A DNA stretch of 14,266 bases, taken from an uncultured Chthonomonas sp. (GTDB taxonomy: Bacteria > Armatimonadota > Chthonomonadetes > Chthonomonadales > CAJBBX01). A program made the translations under genes and the position numbers. Location of the stretch: positions 1 through 14,266 of the forward strand of contig CAISOI010000416.1 in NCBI GenBank assembly GCA_903886985.1, written 5' to 3'. The notes under the pieces are model-generated. The model was not told the origin of the DNA. It saw only the letters and a list, made by a program, of their open reading frames with translations, and searched no databases. Each line of letters begins with the position of its first letter. The first letter of the stretch is position 1. Below, piece by piece: positions 7,221 to 14,266 of this stretch.

Positions 7221-8737
7221 CTGTCCAACGAGCGATATTGAATGGCTTCAGCAATATGTCCCACCTCAATATCGCTCGATCCTCCCAAATCCGCCAGAGT
7301 TCGCGCAACTTTAATAATGCGGTCATAGGCACGCGCAGACAATGAAAGCTGTTGGATCGCTGCTCGAAGCACATTTATGACGTCTTTGTTCAGAATGCAG
7401 AACTCCTTGATCTCCCTCGATCCCATCTGAGCGTTGCAATAGAAGCTGCGCCCTTCGTATCTTGAGAGCTGAACATTGCGGGCGGCAATTACCCGTTTTC
7501 TGATTTCCGTTGAGGTCTCGGTTGGAGGGTATGTAACCAACTCCTCCTCGGCGAGACGCTGAACCTCTATGTGTAAATCGATCCGATCCAATAACGGTCC
7601 AGAAATTTTCTGTTGGTATTTGCGCACCATCGACTCGTTACAAGTACACTTTCTGTAAGCATCACCATAATAACCGCAAGTACAAGGATTCATTGCCGCG
7701 GCAAGGATGAAACGCGCAGGATATTGGAACGAAGCCTGCACTCGTGCAATTGTAACTATGCCATCTTCCAAAGGCTGTCGCAATACCTCCAAACCGTCAC
7801 GTTTGAATTCGGGCAACTCATCTAAGAAGAGAACCCCGTTGTGGGCAAGACTCACTTCTCCCGGTCTCGGAACCGAACCACCACCCACCAGCGCCGCATT
7901 GGAGAGCGTATGATGAGGCGACCTGAAAGGGCGCGTTGTAATTAAGGATGTGCCTTGAGTCAGCAGCCCGCTGACGCTGTAAATCTTAGTGGTTTCTAAC
8001 GCTTCACCAACACTGAGAGGCGGCAAAATCGTTGGTAACCGACGGGCGAGCATAGTCTTCCCACTTCCGGGAGGACCGATCATCAAAAGGTTGTGTCCGC
8101 CTGCAGCAGCAATCTCCATGCCCCTTTTCACATTAAGCTGCCCCTTAACATCAGAAAAATCAACAGAGTAAGGGGGAATTTCTGGTAACAGGAGCTCAGG
8201 GTCGAGGCTGACTGGTTCGCGGGTCTCTGGAAGTTGTAATACCTGGGCCACATCATTAAGACTTTTCACGGGATAGACGTCTAGACCACCCACAATCGCC
8301 GCCTCAGACGTATTGGCTTCCGGAACGATCATCCTCTTTATTCCCGACGCACGGGCGTTTAAAGCAATTGGCAAAATTCCGGAAACGGGCCGAACCGAGC
8401 CATCCAGAGAGAGCTCACCGATCACCAAAGTCTCTTTAAGTATCTTAGAATTTAACTGTTCCGATGCTACCAACAGACCGACAGCAATTGGCAGATCGAA
8501 CGCAGGACCCTCTTTGCGCGTATCGGCTGGTGCCAAGTTTATCGTAATTCGACGCTGAGGAAAGTCAAATCCAGAGTTACGGATGGCAGACCTTACACGC
8601 TCTCGACTCTCCTGAACGGCTGCATCCGGCAAACCAACCATCGCCCAAATTGGGTTTGATGTTGAAATATCGACTTCACAAGTAATAGTGTAAGCGTCGA
8701 TGCCCTGCACGGCACCTGACAGAATATTAGCTAGCAT
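7205..8737 (-). CDS. comM: ComM/YifB family AAA+ ATPase (magnesium chelatase-like)
   Basis: 510 residues, full length. The N-terminal part (about 1-165) is a Lon-protease/S5-like fold with the family hallmarks 'VGLPDAAVQESRERV' and 'GPAFDLPIAVG'. The AAA+ domain has Walker A GPPGSGKT (221-228) and Walker B VLFLDE (302-307). Cysteines C352, C354, C364 and C366 around 'NPCTCGYYGD' form the conserved Cys-rich insert. The C-terminal helical domain carries 'LSARAYDRIIKVARTLADL'. In naturally competent bacteria ComM is a hexameric helicase that promotes branch migration during integration of transformed DNA; the family is also common in species not known to be competent. The gene stands alone on the minus strand. 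Its start has only a weak upstream GGATAA and no clear promoter. Confidence 0.95.
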   Translation of the reverse strand: MLANILSGAVQGIDAYTITCEVDISTSNPIWAMVGLPDAAVQESRERVRSAIRNSGFDFPQRRITINLAPADTRKEGPAFDLPIAVGLLVASEQLNSKILKETLVIGELSLDGSVRPVSGILPIALNARASGIKRMIVPEANTSEAAIVGGLDVYPVKSLNDVAQVLQLPETREPVSLDPELLLPEIPPYSVDFSDVKGQLNVKRGMEIAAAGGHNLLMIGPPGSGKTMLARRLPTILPPLSVGEALETTKIYSVSGLLTQGTSLITTRPFRSPHHTLSNAALVGGGSVPRPGEVSLAHNGVLFLDELPEFKRDGLEVLRQPLEDGIVTIARVQASFQYPARFILAAAMNPCTCGYYGDAYRKCTCNESMVRKYQQKISGPLLDRIDLHIEVQRLAEEELVTYPPTETSTEIRKRVIAARNVQLSRYEGRSFYCNAQMGSREIKEFCILNKDVINVLRAAIQQLSLSARAYDRIIKVARTLADLGGSSDIEVGHIAEAIQYRSLDRKMWA

Positions 8738-9094
8738 AAATTCGCATTATCCATTGAAAAGAACATCCCATTAGGTATAAGTAGTATTCAAAGTTCCACG
8801 TATCTTGCAGGAATCCTTCAGAATTATGGAGAAATGGACATTAGTGTTAGGTCTCCGACATAAGGCAGAATAATTTCACTGAATGTTAACTATTTCACTT
8901 TGTATCGAAACATACTTTCGGGTATGCTAATGTCTGATTGTGTGTGATTGCAGTTTTTGTGATCAATATTTCCAAGTGGCAAGTGACTGAGCAAACTTTG
9001 CAGACCCTTGTGATGACGAATGGCTGATATGAGGTGGATATCATCACATTTATCCCTAACTATTGGCCACCGATGCTAAGAGGAGGATTTTTGA
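8738..9094. other. 357-bp divergent intergenic region with repeats
   Basis: No coding region is convincing here. It must carry the promoters of comM (leftward) and of the gene at 9095 (rightward). Visible elements: direct repeat ATTTCACT at 8873-8880 and 8892-8899; overlapping short inverted repeats CGAAA/TTTCG (8906-8910/8916-8920) and CATAC/GTATG in the next bases; TGATTG repeated at 8935-8940 and 8945-8950; and GTGATGA (9010-9016) that can pair with TCATCAC (9041-9047). A weak rightward promoter guess is TTGTAT (8900-8905), 17 bp, TATGCT (8923-8928). If right, the leader before the ATG would be about 160 nt long. Confidence 0.5.
9081..9086 (+). promoter_or_regulatory. Perfect Shine-Dalgarno AGGAGG
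   Basis: AGGAGG lies 8 nt before the ATG at 9095. It is the strongest ribosome binding site in the window and fixes the start of the Tat lipoprotein gene, suggesting high translation. Confidence 0.85.
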
Positions 9095-10018
9095 ATGGAA
9101 CGACGTAGTAACGATAAAGTCGTATTGAACGCTGAGGGACTGAGCCGTCGTAAATTTATTGGCGGAGTTGCCCTCGCAGGCGGAATGGTCAGCGCAGCGG
9201 GTCTCACGGGATGTGGATCGAGTTCGGCAAAGGTTTATACTGCAACCGAACAGAATCAGTTGATCACTCAGGCAGTGAACACTTTTGCTGCCACCTACCC
9301 AACCAGTCCGGTTAAGGTTGTCTCAGTCGGAACCACCACTCAGGTGACCTCTGGAACTGTAGCTGGGCTAGTTGCAAATGCGTCTAATCCTGATCTTGCC
9401 TATATCGCAACTGGAGATCCCGGCACCCCAACGACCTTGACCGCAATCCTTTTGTCAAAAAGCCCAGGGATTACGCCAGCTGACTTAGCTGAATATGCGG
9501 CATTTATTCAGTCTATCCTGACCGTTGGTACGAACGTTACAATCACTTCGTGGACTGTGAATGGTGTCTCCTTCACATCAATGACCATCTCTGATGGTAC
9601 TGGTGTAATTTATGACAGTTTCCTTTCTAACCTCGTTACCGAAGAGGCAACGGCCAGAACCAAAACATGCTTGTCACTCAACGTCAAAGATGGACTTGGA
9701 AAAATCGTTGTAACGTTTATTGTCATAAGTCAGGCAAACTGCCGAAATGGTGTATTGCAATTTCCGTTGAATTATGCCGCCAGCCATACGGTTAAGAAGC
9801 CATTCTACGCAAAATTGAATGTGAAGGCGGAAAAACTTCCAAATACACAATGTCAAAAAGTTACGTATAGCTACGCCTACTCGTCGCCAACTAATCGCAT
9901 CACTACGCTACAAGATGGGTTTACATTGTCAGTTAACTTTGGAACAGGTGCTGCTAATGCCCGTACAGGATCGTGTACAGAATGCTGCGTCACTGGTGCT
10001 GGTGGCGGCACTCAGTAA
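9095..10018 (+). CDS. Putative Tat-exported lipoprotein of unknown function
   Basis: 307 residues, no family recognised. The N-terminus has the twin-arginine motif S17-R-R-K-F-I, a Gly/Ala-rich hydrophobic stretch and the lipobox LTGC with C40, so it is predicted to be exported folded and lipid-anchored. The rest is rich in Thr, Val, Ser and Ala with alternating strand-like patterns. A segment at about 60-130 ('TAILLSKSPGITPADLAEYA') may contain a helix. Six further cysteines occur in the C-terminal third: C192, C216, C253, C294, C297 and C298, the last three in the tail SCTECC, just before a Gly-rich end. Disulfides or metal binding are both possible; no cofactor motif is certain. It is a single-gene unit with a perfect ribosome binding site, a long leader and a strong terminator. 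The next gene has its own promoter, so the link to YjbH is only positional. Confidence 0.85.
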   Translation: MERRSNDKVVLNAEGLSRRKFIGGVALAGGMVSAAGLTGCGSSSAKVYTATEQNQLITQAVNTFAATYPTSPVKVVSVGTTTQVTSGTVAGLVANASNPDLAYIATGDPGTPTTLTAILLSKSPGITPADLAEYAAFIQSILTVGTNVTITSWTVNGVSFTSMTISDGTGVIYDSFLSNLVTEEATARTKTCLSLNVKDGLGKIVVTFIVISQANCRNGVLQFPLNYAASHTVKKPFYAKLNVKAEKLPNTQCQKVTYSYAYSSPTNRITTLQDGFTLSVNFGTGAANARTGSCTECCVTGAGGGTQ

Positions 10019-10080
10019 TCCGCAAAATATATCCCGCTCCTCGCATTTGCGCTGCATATAGCTGCGGGGTGAAAAATATG

Positions 10081-10121
10081 AAGTGGCCGCTCGTCAATCT
10101 TTGATTAGCGGTCACTTTTTT
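10081..10121 (+). terminator. Rho-independent terminator after the Tat lipoprotein gene
   Basis: The 11-bp stem AAGTGGCCGCT (10081-10091) / AGCGGTCACTT (10107-10117) has one G-U pair and an inner AATC/GATT that can also pair. Six Ts follow from 10116 to 10121. It cleanly separates the gene at 9095 from the YjbH-like gene. Confidence 0.85.
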
Positions 10122-10195
10122 GTCACGAAGTCTCCAATTCAACCTCATGCAACCCATCATAGAGTTAGATTCTTTCAGGAACAATGCCAAATGCT

Positions 10196-10225
10196 TTGAC
10201 CACCAAGGCTCATTTGTGCTATGTT
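10196..10225 (+). promoter_or_regulatory. Sigma-70-type promoter of the YjbH-like gene
   Basis: -35 TTGACC (10196-10201), an 18-bp spacer, and -10 TATGTT (10220-10225) preceded by TG-C as an extended -10. Start of transcription is expected near 10232, with a leader of about 37 nt. Confidence 0.65.
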
Positions 10226-10268
10226 TCCTTATCAATCAATCATCCATCTTTTTCTGGAGTAGAACCTT

Positions 10269-12215
10269 ATGCGCACGAACCGTTTGGTGGGACTTACTTC
10301 CCTTTTGATTTGCAGTTTTCATAGCAGTTCCATGTGCCAGCGAGATTACCAAGAGGATGCTCCTCCTGTCACTCCAAAGAGTTTTCTCTCGATGTCAGGA
10401 TTGACGGGACTGATTCGATTGCCTTCGTCGGATGTAACTGCAAATGGGGAATTCCGTGCGGGGTATTTCTCGTCCCGCAACTCCGATGTGCGCTCCGAAT
10501 TGGGTAACTCCACCACTTATGGACTGTCGTTTGGAATGTTTCCAAATCTCGAATTTGGTGTTGATGTTGGCAATCTGCATCAGAAATCGGACTTGACGGC
10601 AAATGCTAAATATCAGTTTCTTCAAGAGCGAGGGATGACCCCATCTTTTGCGGTCGGCGTCTTTGAAGCGAGTAAATTTTCTACTCCTAACTCATTCTTT
10701 GCAGTCATTGGCAAGCACTTTATGTCCGGAAGAGTTGCAGTCAATGGCGGTTTTGTTCGCCGATCCGATATTGGAACCAAACCGTACGGAGGAATTGAAC
10801 TTGCACTCACTCCAATTTTTGATGCTGTAGGAGAGCGCGACACCGATACCATCAACTACGGGCTGCGGGCACATTATCGTGGCGCCAGTGCAATGGTGGA
10901 GCACCGAAAGACCGGTTGGGGCGTTATTGCCGGGTTCACTGCACCGCTCTCGAATAGAGTTCGTGAAAAATCCCCGGACTCGGATGCATTACCGCCCATG
11001 GGTGATGCAAGCAAATTAAGATCATCAGAAATTTCACAGTCCGTACTCACCAGCCTGGTAGATGCCAAACTGGAAAACATCACTGTCGGCACGAGTAATA
11101 AGCTCGGCGGGGTCGTTGCCGTGGAATATGAAAATAGAAGTTATGCACACAGCGAAATGGATGCTCTTAGTGTTGTTTTAAGAGCCGTTGCTACCCATGT
11201 TCCGCGATCAATCGGAACGTACGACATCACAATTTTGAGATCTTCAATTCCCGTAATCACAATTTCGGTGACTGCGGAAGATTATCGACAGTTCTTAATG
11301 GGTTTTCTGGATACCAATGTATTCGGGGAACGGCTAAAATTCAAACGTGGTAAACGGCTCGCTTCTGCAGCCCACCAAATGGACTTCGCCGTTGGTCCGC
11401 GCAACTACCTGAAATCCGACCTTTTTATTCGCCCGGCGGTAAACGCGGAAGTCGGTACGGATAATTTCGTCGTTGGCGGGGGCATAGACGTTAGACCAGA
11501 TATCCTTACACCACTCTATAAGGGAATCGGGTCCGAAGTGAGAGCCACACTATCCGGCATTGGACCGTTAAGATCCCGTACAAATGAAATGGACCGATTC
11601 GCGATAAGCGCGGCTACTGGTGCAGGGGATGCATTTATCCGAGCCTCAGCGGGACGATTCCCTGGTAAATGGGACGGCGGCGTGCTTGAGGGAGTTGTCT
11701 CTCCGATTAACTCATCGCTTCAAGGCAGAGCGGTTTTCGGTGTGCTCAAGGAAAATGACGGATCCAATACTAAGTCCACCACATTTGTCGGGCAGTTGCG
11801 CCACTATATTCCAACACTCGATACATCCGTCTATGGTGGCTACGGGAAATACCTATTTGGTGACAAAGGCTATACCGCAGGAGTTAGTCGAAGGTTCGGG
11901 GATACTCAACTCGGAGTTGAATACCGCAATACAAACCTCAACAGAATCGGATTGCTGACGGTCAGCGTTCCATTGGGACCAAATAAATTAGGCAACAATC
12001 CAAGTACGCTCAGGATTCGACCGCCCGATTTCTTAGATTACAATCAGCGAGTTGGACTAAATGATCCGAACTTCTTAGGTACTACGAATGCAACTGGCAA
12101 CATAATTGGAACGGGAGCATCTATCGTGGACGATCTGCTGGACCGGGATCGACTGAACAAACTCTATATCATTAGGTCACTGAACAAATTGCGGACTGGA
12201 ATCAAAGAAAACTAG
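10269..12215 (+). CDS. YjbH-like outer-membrane beta-barrel protein
   Basis: 648 residues, close to the roughly 700 of Escherichia coli YjbH/GfcD. A Sec signal peptide (RLVGLTSLLICSF) precedes the mature protein. The N-terminal barrel opens with 'GLIRLPSSDVTANGEFRAGY' and 'FGMFPNLEFGVDVGN', the pattern by which YjbH proteins are recognised, and continues in alternating strands to about residue 240. A middle alpha/beta segment (about 265-345, 'MDALSVVLRAVATHV', 'TAEDYRQFL') separates it from a second barrel (about 370-600). The roughly 50-residue tail is predicted helical. YjbH proteins are encoded with capsule or exopolysaccharide genes in Proteobacteria and are thought to act in polysaccharide export across the outer membrane. 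Here it stands alone between a promoter and a terminator. The ATG is preceded by GGAG at 10256-10259. Confidence 0.83.
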   Translation: MRTNRLVGLTSLLICSFHSSSMCQRDYQEDAPPVTPKSFLSMSGLTGLIRLPSSDVTANGEFRAGYFSSRNSDVRSELGNSTTYGLSFGMFPNLEFGVDVGNLHQKSDLTANAKYQFLQERGMTPSFAVGVFEASKFSTPNSFFAVIGKHFMSGRVAVNGGFVRRSDIGTKPYGGIELALTPIFDAVGERDTDTINYGLRAHYRGASAMVEHRKTGWGVIAGFTAPLSNRVREKSPDSDALPPMGDASKLRSSEISQSVLTSLVDAKLENITVGTSNKLGGVVAVEYENRSYAHSEMDALSVVLRAVATHVPRSIGTYDITILRSSIPVITISVTAEDYRQFLMGFLDTNVFGERLKFKRGKRLASAAHQMDFAVGPRNYLKSDLFIRPAVNAEVGTDNFVVGGGIDVRPDILTPLYKGIGSEVRATLSGIGPLRSRTNEMDRFAISAATGAGDAFIRASAGRFPGKWDGGVLEGVVSPINSSLQGRAVFGVLKENDGSNTKSTTFVGQLRHYIPTLDTSVYGGYGKYLFGDKGYTAGVSRRFGDTQLGVEYRNTNLNRIGLLTVSVPLGPNKLGNNPSTLRIRPPDFLDYNQRVGLNDPNFLGTTNATGNIIGTGASIVDDLLDRDRLNKLYIIRSLNKLRTGIKEN

Positions 12216-12240
12216 TCCAAATCACCTCGTTTAGCAACTT

Positions 12241-12276
12241 ATAACTCCATCGCCAAACAAGCGATGGAGTTATTTT
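12241..12276 (+). terminator. Rho-independent terminator after the YjbH-like gene
   Basis: A perfect 13-bp stem, ATAACTCCATCGC (12241-12253) / GCGATGGAGTTAT (12261-12273), with a 7-nt loop CAAACAA is followed by a short T run to 12276. It starts 26 bp after the stop codon. Confidence 0.85.
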
Positions 12277-12338
12277 GTCGCTTGGATGAAATATTGACGA
12301 GTTTGTCCGTCCTCTATCCCTTACCCTGCTTGCAGACG

Positions 12339-12367
12339 TTGACAAATGAGCGTGAAACGTCTATTAT
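12339..12367 (+). promoter_or_regulatory. Near-consensus sigma-70 promoter of glyS
   Basis: -35 TTGACA (12339-12344, perfect), a 17-bp spacer and -10 TATTAT (12362-12367). The start is expected near 12374, a leader of about 40 nt. It is the best promoter in the window and fits constitutive high expression. No T-box-like leader fits in this space. Confidence 0.8.
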
Positions 12368-12413
12368 ACGGGTTACCCTTTGCCTGTAGTTAAGGGAATT
12401 TCGGGAGTTTTGA

Positions 12414-14266
12414 ATGCCCCAACTTGTTTTTGAATTAGGCACAGAAGAGATGCCCGCGGGCGCGATCTCTGGTGCCTTGGATCAGCTTAAAGCATCCGTA
12501 TCCGTGGGTCTGCTTAATGCACGATTACAGTCAGATGACGTGCAGGTTTTTGGTACACCTCGGAGATTGATTGTCACCGCTTCTGGTGTACCTGATCGTC
12601 AACCAGATCAAGAAAAACTGCTAAAGGGTCCAGCTAAGTCTGCGGCTTATGATGCAGACGGTAACCCAACCGGCGCAGCGATCGGCTTCGCTCGCAAAAT
12701 TGGAATTGATGTTCAATCCCTCGAAGTAATTGAAACTCCTCAAGGCAAATACGTACATGCACGTGTCGTGGAGATTGGAAAGTCTTCAGTTGAAGCTGTC
12801 GGACCTTTACTTGTGGACTGTTTAAAGAGTCTCACTTTTCCGAAGATGATGCGGTGGGGTCACGGTTCCGTCAAATTTGTGCGACCCGTAAGATGGATAC
12901 TTTGTCTTCTCGATTCTACAGTTGTCCCGCTCGAATTTGGCACGGTGACATCCGGAAACACAACAACGGGTCACAGATTTCTAGCACCATCGAAAGTCGA
13001 AGTTCCCCACGCGTCTGATCTGCTCACAGTCCTGAGAGATCGGTATGTTATCGCCAATCCAGATGAACGCCGACAGTTGATCGAAGCTCAGGCAAAGTCC
13101 ATCGCAACTTCTTTGTCAGGCACTGCCATTATGGACGAAGCACTTTTAGACGAAAATGTCTGGTTAGTGGAATGGCCAACGGCGTTTGCTGGATCGTTCA
13201 AGAGTGAGTTTTTGGAAATGCCCCGCCCCATTCTCACAACAGCCATGCAGAAGCACCAACGTTACTTCCCAGTTGAGGGAGCAGATGGCAAACTCCTGGC
13301 AAATTTCATCGCAGTGCGAAACGGAAGTGACCATGCCCTGCCAGTTGTGACTGATGGAAACGAGAGGGTACTCGGTGCCCGATTTAATGATGCTTCGTTT
13401 TTCTACTCACAAGACAAACAATCCAATTTCGCTGATATGGCGGACGGGCTCGACAAACTGATCTTCCAAGAGAAACTTGGTACCGTCGCGCTCAAACGGA
13501 TGCGCCTTCTGCTTATGGCAGAGTCGATCGCTCCGTTTTGGGGCCTCAACACATCTGAATTCGCTGATTTGATCAAGGCAGCGGAACTCTGCAAGAACGA
13601 CCTGGTTAGTCGCATGGTAATTGAACTACCTTCGCTTCAGGGTGTTATGGGAAGAGAATACGCAATGGATGCGGGCGAGTCCTCGACCGTCGGAGATGCT
13701 ATTCGCGATCATTATTTGCCAAAGTCAGCCGGCGGATCACTTCCACAATCAAAAATTGGATCCATCCTTGCGGTTATGGATCGAATCGATACACTTGTTG
13801 GCTATGTGGGTCTTGAAATACTGCCAACGGGTTCCAGCGACCCGTTCGGATTACGGCGCGCCGCTCAGGGTGTAGGTCAGATTCTGGCTGTTGATAGTTC
13901 CGCGCCACCCATTTCGAAACTCGTAAGTGCAGGAGTTTCCGCCTATCGACAGGTCAACAGCCTGGAATTCAATCATGAAAAGTTACTTTCAGACCTTACA
14001 ATCGTCTTTGATCAGAGATTATCGGGAATTCTGAGTGAACAAGGCGTTAGGTACGATCTAGTCGACGCTATCCTCTCCGCAACGCCATCGACCTCAGTAT
14101 CCGTAAGTACATTAATTGCAAAGGGCAAAGCTCTTCTGGGTGCATCCCAAACTGAAGCATTTGAACTAACCGTACAAACAGGCGCAAGAATATCAAACAT
14201 CCTGAAATCTGACTCAACCGAGAGCGCGTCCGTTAATAAAAGTCTTTTCGAACATGAAGAAGAGAG
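12414..14266 (+). CDS. glyS: Glycyl-tRNA synthetase beta subunit, 3' end missing
   Basis: Open from the ATG at 12414 to the window edge: 617 codons of a family usually near 690, so the C-terminal anticodon-binding part is mostly missing. Start support: GGGAG at 12403-12407, 6 nt upstream, and the canonical N-terminus 'MPQLVFELGTEEMPA'. Further family signatures in order: 'FGTPRRL', 'AIGFARKIG', 'FPKMMRWG', 'FVRPVRWIL', 'GHRFL', 'MQKHQRYFPV', 'VLGARFNDASFFY', 'AELCKNDLVSRMV', 'LQGVMGREYA' and 'EILPTGSSDPFGLRRAAQGV'. The beta subunit binds tRNA-Gly and works with the catalytic alpha subunit GlyQ in an alpha2-beta2 enzyme that charges glycine. No glyQ lies upstream; the preceding gene is the YjbH homologue behind a terminator. 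Confidence 0.96.
   Translation, partial: MPQLVFELGTEEMPAGAISGALDQLKASVSVGLLNARLQSDDVQVFGTPRRLIVTASGVPDRQPDQEKLLKGPAKSAAYDADGNPTGAAIGFARKIGIDVQSLEVIETPQGKYVHARVVEIGKSSVEAVGPLLVDCLKSLTFPKMMRWGHGSVKFVRPVRWILCLLDSTVVPLEFGTVTSGNTTTGHRFLAPSKVEVPHASDLLTVLRDRYVIANPDERRQLIEAQAKSIATSLSGTAIMDEALLDENVWLVEWPTAFAGSFKSEFLEMPRPILTTAMQKHQRYFPVEGADGKLLANFIAVRNGSDHALPVVTDGNERVLGARFNDASFFYSQDKQSNFADMADGLDKLIFQEKLGTVALKRMRLLLMAESIAPFWGLNTSEFADLIKAAELCKNDLVSRMVIELPSLQGVMGREYAMDAGESSTVGDAIRDHYLPKSAGGSLPQSKIGSILAVMDRIDTLVGYVGLEILPTGSSDPFGLRRAAQGVGQILAVDSSAPPISKLVSAGVSAYRQVNSLEFNHEKLLSDLTIVFDQRLSGILSEQGVRYDLVDAILSATPSTSVSVSTLIAKGKALLGASQTEAFELTVQTGARISNILKSDSTESASVNKSLFEHEEE

Noticed and set aside
8975..9060. Possible cyclic-di-GMP (GEMM) riboswitch in the leader of the Tat lipoprotein gene
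   Set aside because: A GAGCAAAC stretch and flanking pairs drew attention, but the conserved ACGCAAAG core and tetraloop-receptor arrangement are missing.
10269..10340. YjbH-like protein as a lipoprotein through the early Cys in 'SSSMC'
   Set aside because: The residues before that cysteine do not fit a lipobox (S-S-M-C), so an ordinary signal peptide is more likely.
12216..12413. T-box glycine riboswitch before glyS
   Set aside because: The predicted transcript start near 12374 leaves only about 40 nt of leader, and the hairpin at 12241-12273 belongs to the preceding gene.
13403..14200. Short open frames on both strands within the right end
   Set aside because: They overlap the intact glyS frame, which keeps its motifs throughout.
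1..14266. Mobile element, CRISPR array or defence system
   Set aside because: No transposase, integrase, long terminal repeats, regularly spaced repeats or known defence domains were seen on either strand.

Overview
The window looks like ordinary chromosome from a diderm, aerobically respiring bacterium. The diderm call rests on lipoprotein signals, a Tat signal and a two-barrel YjbH-type outer-membrane protein. Aerobic respiration is inferred from heme A and heme O biosynthesis genes. Base composition appears moderate, somewhat under 50% G+C by eye. Low-confidence guess at lineage: a non-proteobacterial group such as Armatimonadota (Fimbriimonadia-like), because standard housekeeping genes sit among poorly known secreted proteins. 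There is no rRNA, tRNA or marker that fixes the lineage. I see no transposase, integrase, CRISPR array or phage gene.

Layout. (1) 1-1715, minus strand: ctaA (heme A synthase) followed by ctaB (heme O synthase, running off the left edge), a terminal-oxidase cofactor operon. (2) 1716-1962: divergent control region with a perfect TATAAT box for ndk and an extended -10 box for ctaA. (3) 1963-7208, plus strand: a tight five-gene cluster of ndk, a secreted S9 prolyl oligopeptidase-type peptidase, a lipoprotein with a PDZ domain and a possible inactivated metallopeptidase core, a Nudix hydrolase and a short-chain dehydrogenase. Spacing is 12 and 41 bp for the first two junctions; the last two overlap. 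(4) 7205-8737, minus strand: the ComM/YifB AAA+ ATPase, convergent with the cluster and sharing a TTAA in which both stop codons lie. (5) 8738-9094: a long intergenic leader with several inverted and direct repeats. (6) 9095-10018: a cysteine-bearing exported protein of unknown function with both a twin-arginine signal and a lipobox, followed by a strong terminator. (7) 10269-12215: a YjbH-like outer-membrane protein with its own promoter and terminator. (8) 12414 to the right edge: glyS, the glycyl-tRNA synthetase beta subunit, behind a near-consensus sigma-70 promoter.

How the genes work together. CtaB and CtaA act in sequence to turn protoheme into heme O and then heme A for cytochrome oxidase. 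The ndk cluster mixes nucleotide metabolism with an envelope peptidase and a lipoprotein, and no common pathway is obvious. The most novel material is the lipoprotein at 4293-5660, the Tat lipoprotein at 9095-10018 with its structured leader, and the YjbH homologue standing without polysaccharide genes. I found no clear new multi-gene system; the findings are single-locus leads.
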